A DNA stretch of 64,000 nt, taken from assembly GCF_914767665.1 (NCBI RefSeq), contig NC_059502.1, positions 28,042,812 to 28,106,811 on the forward strand, in the 5' to 3' direction. Under the pieces are notes generated by a model. It saw nothing but the letters and a program-made list of their open reading frames with translations, did not search any database and was not told the DNA's origin. The stretch's first letter is position 1, and every line of letters begins with the position of its first letter. Below, piece after piece: positions 32,767-45,295 of this stretch. A program made the translations under genes and the position numbers. Source of the DNA: Harmonia axyridis. Its lineage: Eukaryota; Arthropoda; Insecta; Coleoptera; Coccinellidae.

Positions 32767-34064
32767 GATATATTCCAGGGTGTAATTGGCACATAAATGA
32801 TTGAACTCAGATGCCTAGAAACCCTGGTGTGTCTACATATCAGAACATTAATAAGAGGAACGGAAATCGTCTTGTAACTGATGCATTAGTTTTGATGCCA
32901 ACATTAGTCACTCCTTGTCTGAAGAGACACTATAGCAGTAGCGTAACATAAATTGATTAATTTCGAAATTATCAATTCATACTCAAAAATAGTTCACAAT
33001 GTGATTTATTCATAACAATACTTTCGTGTTTCAAATGGGTCTATGTTTTCCTCAGATTATTGATTTAGCTATTGCTAAGTTATGAAAAGAGGATTCCTGA
33101 TAAAGCATTCAATAATCAAATCAGGATTCTCCACGCTATCGTGTTTGTGATTGGTGACACTAAACTTCCATCTCTCTTGTATTCGGGATCGAGCACAAAT
33201 GTTTACTTTCCGTTCTTTCTTTCTATATTCTAAGGTCTACATATTCAATTCAAGCAATAAGTTTAAATACAAGGAAACTTGAAATGATATGCCGACTCGT
33301 ACTCATAATAAAAATGAACGATACGCCACTGGAGAATAATATGGATCCGCTTGCAAGGCGAATTCAGGGGATCTCGAGAGTTACAGTTCTGATTCCTTAA
33401 GTAGATTTAGCAGTGAACACGATTGCATTCTCGATTTCATTTACGTTTTCAAAAGATAGAACGAAGAATTATAATCGAATTTTCTGTATAATGAGTATAC
33501 AGGGGGAGCCTTTGACTTGAATTTTTTTTTAACAGTAGATTCAAGAGGTGAAAGGAAACACTTTCTTTCTTCACCATACATACTTTTGCAAATCCTTAAA
33601 ATAGTTATATTTCTCAAATGACTCTATAAAGCAAATAAATTTCGGAATATAGTTTTCCATTGAATCGATGAATATTTTTCCATAACAAAATTTCATTCAA
33701 AACTCCCAGTTTCATCATTATGACCATTATATTCCATAAGAATGCCAGAAATTCAAAGAACCCAACTTATTTGAATGCTCCTGAAAGAATATTGGTTCAT
33801 TTTGAAAAATGAAAGTAGTCTTCATATTTTCTGTTATAATGCGCCGTTTTCGAGTAATTTGATCTGAAAAAATCTGTGAAAGTCAAAAAATGGGATATTT
33901 TGGCTGCATATGCAACTCCGTTCTTCTAATATAGTAGCTCATGTTAAGGTTAAGATTAAAATGATCTTATGGTTGGGAAAACATTAGTGTGCAGGTTTTC
34001 AGGGTTACATTGAAAAATATGTATGGTTTGATGTTTAAACTTATGGCCCAAAATGCATATTAAG
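32767..34064. other. Unassigned stretch
   Basis: No gene recognised. Isolated TACAGGGGG near 33499 without an identifiable partner. Confidence 0.35.
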
Positions 34065-34400
34065 TTGGCTTCAACTGGATGGGGATTGCACTGAGGCAGT
34101 TACAAGAGAGTTGTTCGAAATATTCGATGATCGTTGCCTAAGACGTTTCGGACCATGGAACTGGCCTGCTAGATCACCTGATCTCACTTCTCTTGATTTG
34201 ATTTGACCTTTGGGGTGATTTGAGAAAGAAAGTCTACGGGACACCAGTACAGAGCAAACAGGATCTCCTCCAACGTGTGATAACTTCTTTTGGTACGGTT
34301 TGATGCCAGTGAGATAAGGAAGGCCACAACTGAATATCCGAGTATAACGCCATTTTGAACATTCATTGTAAAAATCTTGGGATTTTTTATTGTGTTTTTA
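34065..34400 (+). pseudogene. ITm transposase C-terminal fragment
   Basis: Plus-strand frame reads WLQLDGDCTEAVTRELFEIF (site of the second catalytic Asp), then RRFGPWNWPARSPDLTSLDL (third acid). A frameshift/stop follows at about 34200, then pieces resembling the 'L.KKVYGTPV' continuation. A different branch from family M. No terminal repeats seen. Confidence 0.7.
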
Positions 34401-36439
34401 ACTGATGAAATTATTTTATAATCGTACAAACTTTATTTCGTTCAGTGGTTGTTCGTAGGTAAACATTTCATTCAACGTTCTACATGTTCTTTCTGGCATT
34501 TGGTCATATTGTCCATGAAAAATCAACAATTTCATTAAAACTTCATTTGAATGGTTACCATCCAGTTTAGTTCATTTCAAAGAAACCTTATACAAAATAT
34601 TGCAAAATAATGTAACTTTCACAGAAACTTGCTTCTAATTCGAAAATCCTACAATCTAGGTATAGAAAATGATATATCATTTGGAAGGAAATTTAATTCT
34701 CTCTCAGTTATTTTCAAAATATACAGGGCATTTCATTAGAAAAAATGCACTTTTAACCGTTTATGTAGGTCTCGGTAACTCATTGAATTTTTCATGACCA
34801 TGTATAATTAAAAGCGTATTTCGTCTTCGTGACACGTACATGATGCATACAGTCGTGGCAACCTGCATCCCAAATTTCAGCTACCTAAGATTTTTAGTAT
34901 GGAAGTTATGGATGTTCAATCCAAGCTATGTTCTGCACAAAAAAAGAGAAAACCATTTTATTACTCAGAAACCGCTGAAGATGAGTATGAGAGAGTATGA
35001 GATACCAAAATAATCATGTTACTACGATGAATTGAAAAATGCAATAATATACAGGGTACATTCGAAATAGCAAAATATCTACTACTTTTTGACATAAGCG
35101 ACAACACCGCAGCACTGAAAATATTTCATATGGATAGAGCAGTTGTTCTTGTCTAAGGAACCAACTTTTCAATGAATTCTTGCTTTCCGTTCCGATATTC
35201 TGCAGAAGACTTCAATGTGTCATTCTGCATCGAAATGTTAATCTTCATTTCGATCCAATATGCAGTTTTTCAATTAACAATAAAATTAAAATTTCGAAAA
35301 GCCATTTTCACGGAACCACTTGTCTGATAAATGAATTCAATCGCGGCATTCAAGTTCTGAACCTGAACTTAAAATCCGAAAATTTCAGACATTGTAAAAA
35401 AATAATAAGACCAACGGAAAGAAAATATCAAATATCGATGTAGCTTTAAAATCTATATTCAACTTCATCCAATTAATCGGATAATCTCTTCATTTGCGAT
35501 ACCTGTCTCACAGATGGCTACGGTAGTTATTCATTAAACTGTTTGAAAAACTTTCGTATTCACCAGAGAGTGCACTGATAGGATTCGGAAGCCTCATTGA
35601 AGCGTTGCATAAAATTTTAATTGACGTCTAAGCGGTTTCATACTGCGTATTAATGGCTTCTCCCAGGTTATGCACATTCGATTCAATTTACGCTAATTTG
35701 CTCGGATAAACGTCATTCATGGTATTTTTCGATAATCAGAAACACTTTGTAGTGATTGGGCATACCAGAAGATCAAGAGAGGAATTTATATAGTCAAGAT
35801 TTGAGATCATTTATATTAGTTTTAGAGCGGAACCATCGAGTTCGCTGTTATATCTTCCATTGCGGAAATGAAATGAATTTTATTATCGTACTTGAAACTT
35901 ACTGTTACACTTATCTTGAGAATTCCTCAACAGATAATAAATTCAGTATCTATGTTTATCCTCCAGAGCAAAAGTAATATACAGGTAATAATTTATATCT
36001 GAATAAAATTTTACTATTTCATATCACGAGGGGAACTTTTGCAGGCAAAATTTCGATTGGTATGAAAGTTTTATGCAATTTCGCTAATGACACAAGCCCA
36101 TGTGAATTATTTCATCAAAGGTAATATCACGAGTCATTCAAATTTTATGGATGATTTTTTCTTTTCCAAGAACACTTGTTTATTTGGTAAACATATGAAA
36201 ACAAACCTCTTCATAAAATAACTCGTCCTAGCGGACTTGTGATTTTATCAAAGTACGGTTTGTTTTTGTTTGAATGTTTTTGCCTCAAATGAACAAGTTA
36301 GAGTGATGAAAATTAAAAATTATCTGATTGAAGAACGAGATCTATTATTCGAGAAGATTATTTTTTCAAGAATTCAAATGTTCAATATTATCTTGGGTGA
36401 TGGCACTGAATCGGTTTGCCTTCATTTCTCAATGAAGTT
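34401..36439. other. Unassigned stretch
   Basis: No gene recognised. TACAGGGCATTTCATT (34723) and TACAGGGTACATTC (35050) look like transposon-end motifs in the same orientation. Open frames of 73-87 codons (35180-35443, 35756-35977) show no motif. Confidence 0.35.
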
Positions 36440-37322
36440 GGATTTTGACGTGCGAGACCAGCATGGCGGTGGAAGAAGGTTTTCAAAGATGCAGAATTGG
36501 AGACATTACTTGATTAAGAGTCGTATCAAACGCAACAAGAATTGTCAGGATCATTGGGAGTGACGCAACAAGCCATTTCGAAACGTCTGAAAGTCATGGG
36601 AATGATTCAGAAATAAGAAAATCAGGTGTCGTATGAGTTGAAGCTTAGAGATGTTGAATGGCGTTTGTTTGCTTGTGCACAGCTGCTTGCAGGGCGAAGA
36701 CGATAGAGATTTCTGCCTCGCATTTTGACTGGAAATGAAAAATGGGTTCATTACGATAACCCCAAGCGCAGAAAATCACCGGCCATGCTTCCACGTCGAC
36801 GGCCAAACCGAATATTCACGGTTCCAAAGTCTTGCTCAGTATTTGGTGGGACAAGCTCAGCATAGTGTATTATGAATTGTTAAAACCATCTGAAACAATC
36901 ACAGGCGATCGTTATCGAACGCAATTAAGATACATGATAAAGTGATTTTACAGCATGACAATGCTCAACCCCAGTTGCGAGTGGTCAAGACATATTTGGA
37001 AACGTTGAAATGGGAAGTCCTACCTCACCCGAGGTATTCTCCAGACGTTGCTCCCTAGGAGCAACGTCTTGTTTCGATCAATGGCACACGGCCAGGCTGA
37101 TCAGCACTTCCGGTCCTATGAAAAAGTAAGAAAATTGAATCGATTCATGACTCGCTTCAAAATATGACCAGTGTTCTCAATACAAGACTCGTACCATACC
37201 CGGAAGATAGGAGAAAGTAGTAGCCAGCGATGGACACTTGTTTGAATCATAAATGTTCAACAGTTTTTTACAATAAATCCTCGAATTTCGGAAAAAAACG
37301 GCAGAAGCAAAGTTGTACGCCT
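36440..37322 (+). pseudogene. Mariner copy (family M), 5'-truncated
   Basis: Starts within the transposase at FDVRDQHGGGRR and keeps nearly the whole order of blocks: QELSGSLGVTQQAISKRLK-like helix-turn-helix (36530-36600), TGNEKWVHYDNPKRR (first catalytic Asp replaced by Asn in 'GNEK'), a frameshifted middle, SPDVAPS-like remains near 37045, and the 3' terminus AAACGGCAGAAGCAAAGTTG TACGCCTA near 37295-37322. There are several in-frame stops (for example TAA at 36616) and a deletion of the segment between ERNQL and the second Asp. Confidence 0.75.
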
Positions 37323-37439
37323 ATTTACAAATGACATAAATTCATTGATAACATGTGAAAAAAATTTACTTTGTATACCCATAATGGGTAAACCGAAGCT
37401 GATATAGAAAAATTCTTCTGGAATAGAAGACCTACTATA

Positions 37440-38425
37440 ATTGAAAGAAACTCAAATGCAAAGCATCCTGACTGGAATAGCAGGAAAACAAATCCCCAAG
37501 GAAATAAACTGAGAGACAAACAAATGTAATCTGTTAGTACTAGGTCCAGAAGGTCCTACTCATATCAACGAAACCACAGGTACGATGGACGTATTGAACA
37601 TAGCATTAATGAAAAATGTATCAGCGAATTATGAAATTGAAACCAAGATGGACCTCTCATCGGATAATAGCCCATCAGTGATCTTGACTTTGGAAATTGG
37701 AACAGACACACTACCCACGGACCGAAAATCAATTAATTCGGTGAAATTCAAAGAAATATTTCAAACAGAAAGTGTGATGATAGAAAACAAAGAACAGTTA
37801 GACGAAGAATCGAGGATCTAGAAAAAAAATTCGAAGCTATAAAGTACTGTCCACAAAGATCAAAAAAATGCCGAAGAAGATTCCACTACCTTTAGAAAAT
37901 ATTAGTAGAGGAAAAGAAAAAGACGAAGAAACAGTATAGACAAACATTGAACCCCAGTGACAAAACAATACTGAATAAATTGGCCAACAAAGTGAAAAAC
38001 AGAATCCGACAAATGTTCAACGAAGACTGGGACAATAAGCTAGAAGAACTACATATGGTCCATACGCAAGACCAATCACTGTGGAAAATGACGACAGCAC
38101 TAACTGGAAGAAAAACGAAAGCGAAGATACCCGCACTGAAGAAGGAAAATCAAGTAGCTATCACAAATGAAATAAAGGCAGAAATGTTTACAGATTCTCT
38201 GGAACGTCAGTTTAAGCCAATTCAACCAATCCATTGAAATACATGGGAATATGAGATAAAATGATCACTATGAAATGGAAAAATGTCAAAAAAAAGTTAA
38301 TCAAGAAGAAATTGAAGAAATTATAATAACATAAAAAAATAGGAAAGCATCTGGAATACAAAATCAAGCAATTAAAAACTTACCAGGAGAAGCTCGAGAT
38401 AAAATAGTCCAAATTGCATCGGGGT
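37440..38425 (+). pseudogene. Jockey-like LINE fragment (endonuclease to start of RT)
   Basis: Frames read AKHPDWNSRKTNPQGNKL, the jockey endonuclease block with its catalytic Asn/Asp neighbourhood. Next comes GPTHINETTGTMDVLNIALM (37550-37612) and the C-terminal 'DLSSDNSPSVILTL' block with the catalytic SDH replaced by SDN. The linker LEELHMVHTQDQSLWKMTTA follows, then KAEMFTDSLERQF and, after a stop, 'KNRKASGIQNQAIKNLP', the first RT block. Homology ends abruptly near 38425, so RT catalytic motifs are lost. Three frames are used, with stops between. Confidence 0.75.
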
Positions 38426-39699
38426 TACACTAGGGCCGGCCCTGCTCCCATACCTATGCCACCTATCGATCTGTCATGACCTAATCAATTGCTATTATGA
38501 CTCCCAAAACGACAATCAAATTAAAGATTGTGCTGTCTGAACCTGTACGTTTAAATAGAGAAAACAAATTTTACAATATTACGATCTTTACTACACTAAA
38601 ATGAACAAATCATTTATATCTTCACACAATGGTTAAGAAAATACAAATGGGAGGAAAAGAATTTGACATGAAACATAATTATGTGGAGACATCAACCAGG
38701 TTGAGTTTAGAATCATGAATCAGATCGTAGGGTAATGAGGGTAATATGACTAGAATTATATTCCTCAGATGCAGGAATTGAAAAACATCCCTGGAGTAGT
38801 TGAAAATTTTGTCTACGTTTCGTTTCAACATAACCTCATTAAGTATTCATGTTAACATCTCCATACTAGTCAACATGAACCAGTTCAACTCATACTCATT
38901 CATCACGCATCAAGTATGAGATTCCGAGTAATATACATTCAACATTCATCAAGAGAGCTTCACACCTACTTGTTCCTCTCAGTTTGGTCGCTCACCGTAG
39001 ACATTGAAAATTACTGACTCATTTACGTTCTAGCATGTAATGATGCGATTAGAATATTTCTACACGGTTCACCTCCATGAATTCTGGATGTTAGTCTGGT
39101 GAAGGATCTCTAGTTCAAAGTGCATTAAACGGATTCTCAGCACCCAAAGGCATAAATTCAGAATTAATGAATAATTAATAACGGGTTTAGTTCAATGTGA
39201 TCGATGTCAGAATATTAGCAAAAATGGAGAACCATATATCGTTTACAGTTATTTTGTGGGCATGGAGACTCGTGATCGGTCATCATGATTGGTTGATGTA
39301 CTTGGTAGGTGATTTCTTTTCGGTTTGCTAAATATTTGAACAGCTCTATTCCTATTCAATCCTCTTAATAAGCACTTATTCTCCGAAAATATCTATCATT
39401 CCGTCAGGTTGTTTGTAATTTTGAGCCAGGAATGGTTTCAACCGATAAAGTGCTACTGACTGATGACGAATCCATTGTTGAATACCATGCTAAAATATTC
39501 TGAAAAATATCTTTACAAATCACAATATTCACAGAACCAAAGACATTTATCAGGTTATCGGGTAGACATTTGGAATACTGATAATACGTCAATGGTTATC
39601 CGACTTTTGCCTATAGTAGGAATTCTCCTGGCCATCGGCTTCTCACTCCCCGCTAAGAGGAACATTCATTCGATCCCAGATATTTGAAATATCAGAAGG
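38426..39699. other. Unassigned stretch
   Basis: No gene recognised. Open frames of 62-74 codons on both strands at 39404-39687 overlap each other and show no motif. Confidence 0.35.
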
Positions 39700-40515
39700 G
39701 TAGAGTTCGGTCGTGTCCGGTCCTTGTGGTCTACCTGTATCTCGTCGAACTTCTGGTCCTCTTACACGTGATCCTTCGACCTCCTTTGCTTTCTAGGAAT
39801 TTTCTCACCGTCCTTGCAGTACCTAAAAGAAGAGCTTTTTGCATTATATTACATATATACTCACAAGTCCCAGTTGCTTGATATTCCCCTTGATATTTTT
39901 GGGCACTATTTCAGTTGTTGAGATGATAATTGGAATAGTTTTCGTTGATATCATTCCCCACTGACGCTTTATCTGAAATTCGATGTCCTTATATTCTGAA
40001 ATTTTTTCAACCTATTTCTGACGCATGTTGTTGTTATTAGGTCGATGAGTATTGCTGTCTTTTGATGTTTATCGAATAGCAGTATATCTAGCCTGTTGTG
40101 ACCGACTGTTTTATCAGTCAAAATTGTACGATCCCACTACAGTTTAGAGCGTTCGTTTTCCAGGATGCTTTCCGGTAGGTACTTGTAGTATGGTACTTTT
40201 TCAGAATGAATTTGTTTTAATATGGTTGCAATTTCTTGGTGTAGTATCTTCCCTACTGCATCGTGTCTCTCTTTATATTCATTTCCTGCATATCCTCCCG
40301 TGATATGTTGTATTTTTTGTTGGACACCCATAACGGCATCGTTCGTCAGTAATAGTTTGATCCTTTATGATATGCTTGCAGTAATTTCTAGTTGAGACCA
40401 CTTGATCTTGGATGGCTAAAAGAAATCCTTCCGTTTCTGGATACATCGCACCCGATGTGAGCCAATAGTTCGACGCTTCAATGTCGACATGATCCTGGTT
40501 CACCTCATGTAGGGG
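39700..40515 (-). pseudogene. LINE C-terminal fragment (R2/Lian-like)
   Basis: Minus-strand pieces in order: TSGAMYPETEGFLLAIQDQV (about 40460 downward), CRYGCPTK followed after a frameshift by QHITGGY (remains of a C-x3-C...H zinc knuckle), RHDAVGKILHQEIAT, then WDRTILTDKTVGHNRLDILL (40130-40070; like the PD-(D/E)-type endonuclease-adjacent block), AILIDLI, and finally GTARTVRKFL near 39815. The order matches the C-terminal region of insect LINEs with a zinc knuckle and a C-terminal endonuclease-like domain. Frameshifts and stops throughout. The exact clade is uncertain. Confidence 0.65.
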
Positions 40516-40661
40516 CTTTCCTCTCCATCTTTGCAGTTTTTCTTAGATTGTCTGGTGGTTGTATGACAATTGCTCATTGATACGTCAATGGTTATTATTA
40601 TTAGATACAATAAAAGTTGAGGTAACAAACCTATAAACTCAATACAATATATAAAGGTAAT

Positions 40662-40840
40662 TGTCAGGTTATTATTATTATTATCTGGCAACCATGCTGC
40701 GCCAAGTACAATAATCTATATGAAGAGAGTCTGCGCCTGTGCAGTAACAGTACAGTCCACGAGCTCGGCTAGAGCATGTATTTATTATGTTGTGAATAAA
40801 GTAAAGATTATTTACAAGTCTAGTCAATCAATATTCAATA
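40662..40840 (+). repeat. Candidate solo LTR (179 bp)
   Basis: TGTCAGGTTATTATT... to ...TATTCAATA is flanked by the 5-bp direct repeat GTAAT (40657-40661, 40841-40845). It contains AATAAAG (40794), a polyadenylation-like signal. Size and the TGTCAGG start resemble short copia-type LTRs, but the 3' end is TA rather than CA, so this is a proposal. Confidence 0.45.
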
Positions 40841-40879
40841 GTAATACAAGTCAATAACCCAGCAGTAATTAAGAAAAAT

Positions 40880-41490
40880 TAAATTAAAAAGTTGAGACAC
40901 ACTTATCATAGCGATTCTTAAAGATATTAACTGATGACGCAGTCACTACGTCAGATGGCAATCAGTTCCAGCTCTCAAATATTCTGTTTGATAGAAAGTT
41001 CTGTCGAACAGTAGTCTTAAATTTTTCCCTGGCAAGCTTGTAAGGGTGGACTCGTGAATGATTTTGGTTTCTCTTGAACATCAACTGCAGACACACAACC
41101 GTGGACTGCTCTGTAGGTAACAATGAGATCACCTCTTTCACGTCACCGCTCAAACCTGGGGATGTTCAAGAGGTAGAGTCGTGTATTATAGTCTGGGCGG
41201 TTGCGACCATATGGGAGCCGAGTACAAGTGCGTTGAATAGCCTCCAATGCATCCATATCACCATTCAGTGAAGGCCACCAAGCTAGGCCGTCAAACTCAA
41301 GCATCGGGCGGACATAACATAAATACAGAAGCTTACATATCTGTAAGCTGCAAACATGAAAAGAACGATATAATGAGTAGCATAGTTGTTTAGCTCTATT
41401 ACATATACATGTTATATGGCTGGACCAGGTAAGATTGAATGTCACTATCATTCCCATATCACAGTGCTCATCAACACCCCTTAACAATGT
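40880..41490 (-). pseudogene. LINE RT C-terminal fragment (CR1/jockey group)
   Basis: Minus-strand frame from about 41460 reads MGMIVTFNLTWSSHITCICN, then LYRSFHVCSLQICKLLYLCY and VRPMLEFDGLAWWPSLN, then LEAIQRTCTRLPYGRNRPDY and LLNIPRFER. This is the thumb region that follows the RT domain in CR1- and jockey-group LINEs. Another frame (41153-40962) continues with FKTTVRQNFLSNRIFESWN, the usual C-terminal block. It is truncated upstream of the RT catalytic motif and frameshifted. Confidence 0.72.
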
Positions 41491-42360
41491 ATTGTCGATG
41501 AAGTATTCGATTTTGCGATTTTTTTATTATCAGAATATAATTCATAAATAAAATAATTATGGTAATCCATAGTTGATTACCGATAGGTATGTATTTCATA
41601 TTAAATCATTAAATTTTATTATAGGTAAGTACTATGTGAAACTATAAAAAGGAGCTCCTGAATAGTTGCTTCGTCGGGCATATTCAGAGTTTTATAACAT
41701 TGCCAACATTTGAAGTAAGTATAACGTTTCAATTTGAGTAGGGTGGAAATACGACATGTTCCACTTTTCTGTACGTAAATGCATATAGCGAGTCAAACTG
41801 GATGCTGGAAATGACGATCCATTCCATCCGTCGTAGCCATAAACGTAGACAATAAAATAATAAGAATTTTGTTGCGTAGTTTCTGTACATTTCTGGGACT
41901 CGTAATAAACATCATCAGGGAGTGCTTGCCATAGGAGTGGAGAATCCACAAAAAGTAGGATATACTATGTTTGTATCAGAAGGATACCTCAGGGAAATCT
42001 TGAGGGAAACATATCGCCTGCCCTCATGAATTAAGAAAGAGGTCCGATTCGTATATATTCTATTCAATACCATTTTTCACGGCCATTTCTTTTGTTCTCT
42101 GCATCGTGGCGAATGAAATAGAAAGACTCCTTCACAATGAACGTACGTTGTGTTTTTGAATGCTCGTTTCATCATCATCAAAAATCATTTTCGAAATTCG
42201 AAACTACAGTTTCACCAAACGATAAGGTTCGACTCATTGATGACGAATCCGTGTTCAAATACAATTCTAACCGTCCGTTAACACGATAACTTTCAAGTGA
42301 ACCAACCTAAAGATATATTAAATTCATTTCACGGCATTCAGACAATTTTTCCATTATGAA
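41491..42360. other. Unassigned stretch
   Basis: An 85-codon minus-strand frame (41692-41949, with ATG) shows no recognisable motif. No repeats recognised. Confidence 0.35.
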
Positions 42361-42365
42361 AAAAG

Positions 42366-42440
42366 TACCTCCCCGAGGGGGATTCGAACCCACAACCTCC
42401 GAATAACTAGTCTGACACTCAAGCCATCAAGGAAGCTGAA
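42366..42440 (-). pseudogene. tRNA-like pseudogene or SINE head (Thr-AGU-like)
   Basis: Minus strand shows an A-box-like TGATGGCTTGAG, an anticodon-loop-like CTAGTTA (42404-42410, anticodon AGT) and a B-box GGTTCGAATCC (42380-42390). Anticodon and T stems have mismatches, and acceptor pairing is poor. Probably a decayed tRNA or tRNA-derived SINE. Confidence 0.5.
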
Positions 42441-42589
42441 GATTCTTCGCACTATGCGAATAGTGGTCAAATTCCCGAGCAAATTCCATGAAAATGGCCG
42501 TTCAAAATTTTGATAATTCAACATTACCGATTCATCGAGATGAAATTTCGATTCCACAGGAAAGATAACAACTTCTAACTTTATACATA

Positions 42590-42720
42590 ATCTCATGTTG
42601 ATCGCGTTATAAGAGACAAAGAAAATTCAAGAAGAATAGCAGAAAAAAATCATTATTTCCATGACATAGATCCAACTGAATTGAGAATCTCTGTGTATGG
42701 ATATGGAAAATAGCAATTTC
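42590..42720 (+). repeat. Satellite unit (family S)
   Basis: CATGTTGATCGCGTTATAAG...GAAAATTCAAGAAG...AAAAAAATCATTATT...GATCC.ACTGAATTGA. The same unit occurs in tandem at 43.46-43.87 kb, and a mariner fragment lies between. Confidence 0.55.
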
Positions 42721-42917
42721 AAGCTACATAGTGAATTTCGTATATATAGCATTATCAGAAATATAAAAACAAAAAAAAGGAGAAAAACGAAAAATCCTTC
42801 AATTTCAGTGAAAAAAGGTCCGCCTGACTAGGAATTTTGCATGTAGCTAAAAATGATATGATATATGGTGTAGTTAAAAGGAGATTCATTATTTTTGTAG
42901 GAGAAACAAGGCTTTAA

Positions 42918-43316
42918 TTACCACAGAATGATCCGATTCAGGTCAAATATGGGCCGTTTTGTTTGATAACTTGTTGTCATTTCAAAGGTAATATAATTAT
43001 GCCTCTCAAAGAAGCCCTCGCCTCTATTGGCAAAAAATCGTGACAGTCGATTTTCACAAGCCTCTGTTGAAACGAATTGTTCACCACCAAAATTGTTCGC
43101 CAGGGATAGAAACAGATGGGAATCACTTGGTGCCAGATCCGGACCCGGATAAAAACCCCCCAACGAAGCTCCCGGAGCTTCTTGCGAGTTACTTTCAATG
43201 TGTGTGGTCTGACGTTGTTCTAATGAAACAATTACTCCTATTGGCCAAAACTGCCCGCTTCTGGGCAATTTCCAATTGATAGTACAGTTCCGAAGAAAAA
43301 CTGTGAAATATAGCAT
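42918..43316 (-). pseudogene. Mariner transposase C-terminal fragment (another subfamily)
   Basis: Minus-strand frame of 132 codons. The block PDLAPSDSHLFLSLANNFGG holds the third catalytic Asp (PDLAPSD). It is followed by FVSTEACENRLSRFFANRGE and a GFFERHNYI-like end, the mariner C-terminus. Upstream the frame is shifted: TRKKLRELRWGV in another frame should precede PPYSPDLAPSD. The N-terminal half and first catalytic Asp are absent. It differs from family M, so it represents another mariner subfamily. Confidence 0.75.
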
Positions 43317-43459
43317 TTTTTATCTTTACTAGTGTCCACCTTTGACGCGCACTCAAACTAAACTGAGTCAACCAATCACTAAACTGTCAAAGGAGTTTTT
43401 GTAGTACGAAATCTCATCTTTCTGGGGCCATCCAGTGAAGCCTCATCGGACATATACAA

Positions 43460-43870
43460 AAGAACTGAAATGATGATTTTGATCGTCATGCAAAGTTTCA
43501 TGTTGATCTGAGAAAATTCAAGAAGGCTATAGACGAAAACTCAACACTTCAGTAGCTAATAATAGATATATAATAATAATTTCGAGTTTTTTCGAGAATT
43601 CCTTGTTGATCGCGTTATTAGAATCGAAATATTCAAATAAAACATTGATAAAAAACCTTATTGTTCAGTGACAATCCTTCCGACCAAGTTCAAAATGCGC
43701 GTGTAAATGTAAAATAACAAACTTTAAAATTTGAAAAAACTTCAATGTGATTATCAGAAAATTCAAGCTGATTATTGAAAAAAACGGTTCAATAATAGAT
43801 CCTACTAAGTTGAAATTTAGATCACTCCTTTTTCCAAAAGACGTGTGAAAAAAATGTATATGCACAAAAT
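43460..43870 (+). repeat. Short tandem satellite array (family S)
   Basis: Degenerate units starting near 43497, 43607 and 43738 share 'ATGTTGAT', 'GAAAATTCAAG' and 'AA.AGATCCTACTAAGTTGAAATTT', spaced about 110-133 bp apart. Related units lie at 42.6 kb and 30.9 kb. Confidence 0.5.
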
Positions 43871-45295
43871 GAAGAAGGAAGCAGATACAGATTATGAGGT
43901 ATAGATATTTCACCAAAAAAATATATTCCATCAAGAATTTATTCCCCTCACAAAAGTTTGCATGAAGGTACTATTCACTATTTAACAATTGTTTTTTTCA
44001 ATTTGTATTCGAATGAATGATTTTTTTTTCAACTATTGTATGGGTTACTCGAAAACTATCATATGGATTTGGCCCATTAACGAACTCAATCAAAATATTT
44101 GAGGCCTGAACAGGACCTTGTCAAAAGTGTCCAGTACATATATATCGTTGAAAAGTTATCCTTTACGCGGCTGGCGGCCTGACATAATTGATTCTAACCT
44201 CTAATTCTCCATGAGTGAGTCGAACCGAAATCGTTCGAGGACACAAAAATTACATCGGTGAAATTATTGAAAGGAAGCGATACCTGTAAACTTTTCAATT
44301 TTCAACATGAATTCAACATTAGTAAAGAAAATTTTAATTTAATTATAAATATGTGCTTCTGCGATGGTTCATTATATTACGTTGAATGCAATTACTGAAG
44401 ACAAATAACCTCAATTATTCTCTGTCTATTTGACAAAATCCTCATCGCATGAAAGATGTCTTCGAATAATTGAAATTGTGGGAAAATTTCATGCTCTTAC
44501 TAAACAAAGGTGAGTGAAACAAATCTGAGCATTACCCATAGTAATCATGATCACAGATACTAATTAGATGCTATCCCTCTTGTTCCGACAAAATGAAGAT
44601 ACACATAAAAATGAATTCTCGGAATGAGCGGAAATGAGCCAGACAGTGCGTTAGATTGGAATTGCACATAAGCTAGACGTTCATTGAAACAATCAACATT
44701 TCCCAGACGAACACCAGAAATGATACGTTCTCATTTCCTCCGCAGAATACGGAATAGGGACGGCAATGAAATTCAGCTGGTATTTAATGAAAGAGAATAC
44801 CAGCTCTATCATTTTTCATAATGTGGAACTCCTCCGTCGTTCCGGCATGTGAATAATTCCAAAGAAAATCGAATATTTTCATTATTACGGAATGATTAAC
44901 ATTGCGAGCATATTTTGGGTTATATTGTGCCCTAATATCTTCAATTCCAACCAGAAACTAAATTAGTTGAAGAAAATTTAATTGTCATGATTTAATTAAG
45001 CAAGCTTGATGGCAATTGAAAGAATTTCTTTCAAATTAAAAAAAGGAATAATTCCCTTTCGCAATGTTAACATAAAATTGTTATCAAAATTACTTATCCC
45101 CCCTTTGGAGTAAGTGGGAAATAATGTTCTTATGATATCTCCAAAAACTTTTCTACCGCATCATCAGTATAAAGCGTTCCATTATTTTACTATATTTATA
45201 TACTTTTTTCATATTTGCAATAAATAATCAGGTTATCAGCAGGTATACAAAAAAAAACAGAAAAGCACTGCCAAGATGTCAGGAACACTTAGTTA
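43871..45295. other. Unassigned stretch with hairpin
   Basis: A 10-bp perfect stem AGCTGGTATT/AATACCAGCT (44775-44784, 44796-44805; 11-base loop) lies in a less AT-rich part (44580-44950). No gene recognised. Confidence 0.4.

Noticed and set aside
35180..35443. 87-codon plus-strand ORF
   Set aside because: No recognisable motif, and length is within chance for this amount of sequence.
41692..41949. 85-codon minus-strand ORF
   Set aside because: Starts with ATG but no domain, no repeat partner and no neighbouring exon evidence; not distinguishable from chance.
42366..42440. Functional tRNA-Thr
   Set aside because: Anticodon-stem and T-stem mismatches and poor acceptor pairing; kept as a tRNA-like pseudogene.
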